From: Syngnathus acus
Lineage: Eukaryota; Chordata; Actinopteri; Syngnathiformes; Syngnathidae
Direction: 5' to 3'
DNA length: 64,000 nucleotides
NCBI RefSeq assembly: GCF_901709675.1
Contig: NC_051095.1
Coordinates: 12,697,956-12,761,955, forward strand
The translations under genes were made by a program, and so were the position numbers. Of the stretch, positions 62,384 to 64,000 are shown in pieces; the stretch's first letter is position 1; each line of letters starts with the position of its first letter. The notes under the pieces are model-generated. The model did not search any database and was not told the DNA's origin. It saw only the letters and a list, made by a program, of their open reading frames with translations.

Positions 62384-63379
62384 CGCGTGGTTCTTGTTTG
62401 CCTATCACGGACCACTAACGACTAAAGAGGGGGGATAGTTCCGTTCGGGTTGAGCTAGCTGGGATTTCCTTACACCGGAGGGAAGTTTGGGGGAGGAATT
62501 CACGATCACTCGCCCATGACTGCGTCACTGTATGCACGTCAGAGAGGAGCAAGGGTGGGGGTAGAATCGACTCGTAAAAAAAAAAAAAGGGCGTGCATCC
62601 CGACAGGATTAGCACAGTCCCCCGTGTAGTCTTCTTATAGTCCTGAAATGCATCAATATAAAATTCATATAGTCAATGACACCATTGACCTCCAATTACC
62701 ACGCTCATTTACATAAAAAAACAAATAATTATTAGTATACAGTAGTTCTGCTTCTATTTTTACGTTTTTATTTAATCCACAACCCCACAACTCCTCCACT
62801 ACTAATATTAAAATATAGTACATTAAGCCTAGGTAGTATATGATTTTTCTAATATGGAACATTCCTGAATCAAAGTACAGAAAATGCAATTTAATGGTCC
62901 AACTGTTTATGTTGACTCATTTTTACCCCCTCCAAGATAACTCGAACATAAAAAGCCTTATGCACAAGATACCTTATAGACCTAATACGTGCAATGCAGC
63001 CTTCATGTTAATGAAACCATCCACCACTGTCTCCTCGCACGATATGGACCAACTTCATGCAGGAGCACAGCTTGTCCAATGCCCAATGCAGATGGCGTTG
63101 CTGAAAGGCTGGATCGTGAAAATAAATGCTATGCACTGAGACTGTGTATTAGAAAATTTGAATAAATCACCTGTGATGCGTTTGGCATCGCATTTTAACC
63201 ACTCATTTAACCACAGTGTTGAAATCATCGAGCATATTCAACTCCCAACCGGGACTTTGCACAAACCGACACAACCCCTTTTTCAAATAATGATCACGAC
63301 CTGCTCACGTTTTTTTAATCGGATTTTGTCGGGCCATTGGTAAAATGAAAAAGAAAAAAACTTCACCAGACCAAACTAT
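62384..63379. other. No gene recognised
   Basis: A frame of 99 codons (62840-63139, plus) shows no motif I know. A run of about 13 A residues lies at 62576-62588. Confidence 0.5.
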
Positions 63380-63429
63380 ATCGTGATATTTAAAGTCCCT
63401 TTGCTTGCCGTTGCCTACCAGATGACATC

Positions 63430-63664
63430 GAGCCTGGGGTGATCAATATAGTGGAGGAGGATGGCGTTGAGGCGTGCAGGCAGGGGGTGGGAGGGAGGTA
63501 GGGAGGGGGAACAAGGGGTACGTGACGGTCTCAGCCTCACTGTTGGTGGAGATCATCGCGAGAAAGGCCCAACGTAGTGATCGTTGCAAGATATCTCTGC
63601 TGAAAAGACGATAGTTCCACTCAATCGACCACGAAGCGGACAAGTCGAAGCTATTTGTAAATAG
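63430..63664 (+). other. Candidate non-coding first exon
   Basis: Purine-rich sequence with G runs (GGGGGTGGGAGGGAGG near 63484-63499) precedes a stretch ending in TAAATAG|GTAAGG, a good splice donor with the exon end at 63664. An ATG at 63461 opens a frame of only 38 codons that stops at 63575-63577, so the exon would be 5' UTR with a short upstream frame. The 5' boundary is a guess. The host gene would lie beyond the right edge. Confidence 0.3.
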
Positions 63665-64000
63665 GTAAGGGCCACCTTTCGTTCTCTTACTTGCAAGTGT
63701 TATTTCTCGGCGCGTTTAGCGACGACCATTTGAAGACGCCGTGTTAACATTAAGAATACTTTCATTTCAGATATTATGCTGTATGTTGCATTTAAGAATG
63801 CCTTCGGCCAAACTGCTGCATGTCATCAAATAATTCATTTGTAGCCCATGTAATGGCGTCCGATTCATATTTTAATTGAATATTCATTTCTTGCACAAAT
63901 TGGTAAATATGATGTTACCCTCCATGTATGTTTTGCACCGTGATGCGTGTAAATAAGGCAGTGTTCCCATCCCCCAGTAATAAATAGCACCGCCACGAAT
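63665..64000. other. Possible first-intron start; nothing else recognised
   Basis: AT-rich sequence following the candidate donor, with no repeat or frame of note. Confidence 0.4.

Overview
The window looks like intergenic or intronic DNA from a teleost fish. The evidence is AT-rich sequence, no extended open frames with recognisable domains, many (GT)n and (GGAT)n microsatellites, and interspersed repeats of types I know from fish genomes. These include L2-clade LINE 3' ends, at least two tRNA-derived SINE families, and short non-autonomous DNA transposons with terminal inverted repeats (TIRs). Repeat family assignments rest on remembered consensus features and on matches within the window, not on a database search. 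I find no complete protein-coding gene, no rRNA, no tRNA gene outside SINE heads, and nothing prokaryotic.

Layout. From 1 to 50 kb the DNA is mostly featureless, with scattered repeats: decayed copies of one SINE family (near 0.2, 1.3, 1.5, 9.6, 15.0, 22.7, 24.5, 34.2, 34.4 and 43.7 kb), one young complete SINE with a 13-bp target-site duplication (25.68-26.06 kb), an L2 3' end (6.49-6.98 kb), a second LINE-like 3' end with an (ACTTG)n tail (17.29-17.49 kb), a 475-bp mariner-like MITE (39.09-39.56 kb), and local tandem duplications. A pair of similar ~90-bp segments lies near 11.9 and 13.7 kb, each with an exon-like core.

From 50.6 to 54.4 kb there is a dense island of mobile DNA. In order it holds a second, nearly identical L2 3' end; a 1.86-kb composite element bounded by GTACCGTAAT ends; a 302-bp element whose two ends are each perfect-looking hairpins in opposite orientation; and a complete-looking tRNA SINE. 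The composite encloses a striking palindrome, with two 651-bp arms (51868-52518 and 52604-53254) and an 85-bp GC-rich spacer. Every landmark pair I checked is symmetric about 52561, so the arms show no net length change.

From 61.4 kb to the right edge the sequence changes character. There are three CACGTG E-boxes and a CpG cluster (61.38-61.58 kb), a YY1-type CAAGATGGCGGC site (62.37 kb), and a purine-rich segment ending in a good splice donor (63.66 kb). This could be the promoter and a non-coding first exon of a gene continuing to the right, but that is inference. The most unusual object in the window is the palindromic composite at 51.6-53.4 kb.
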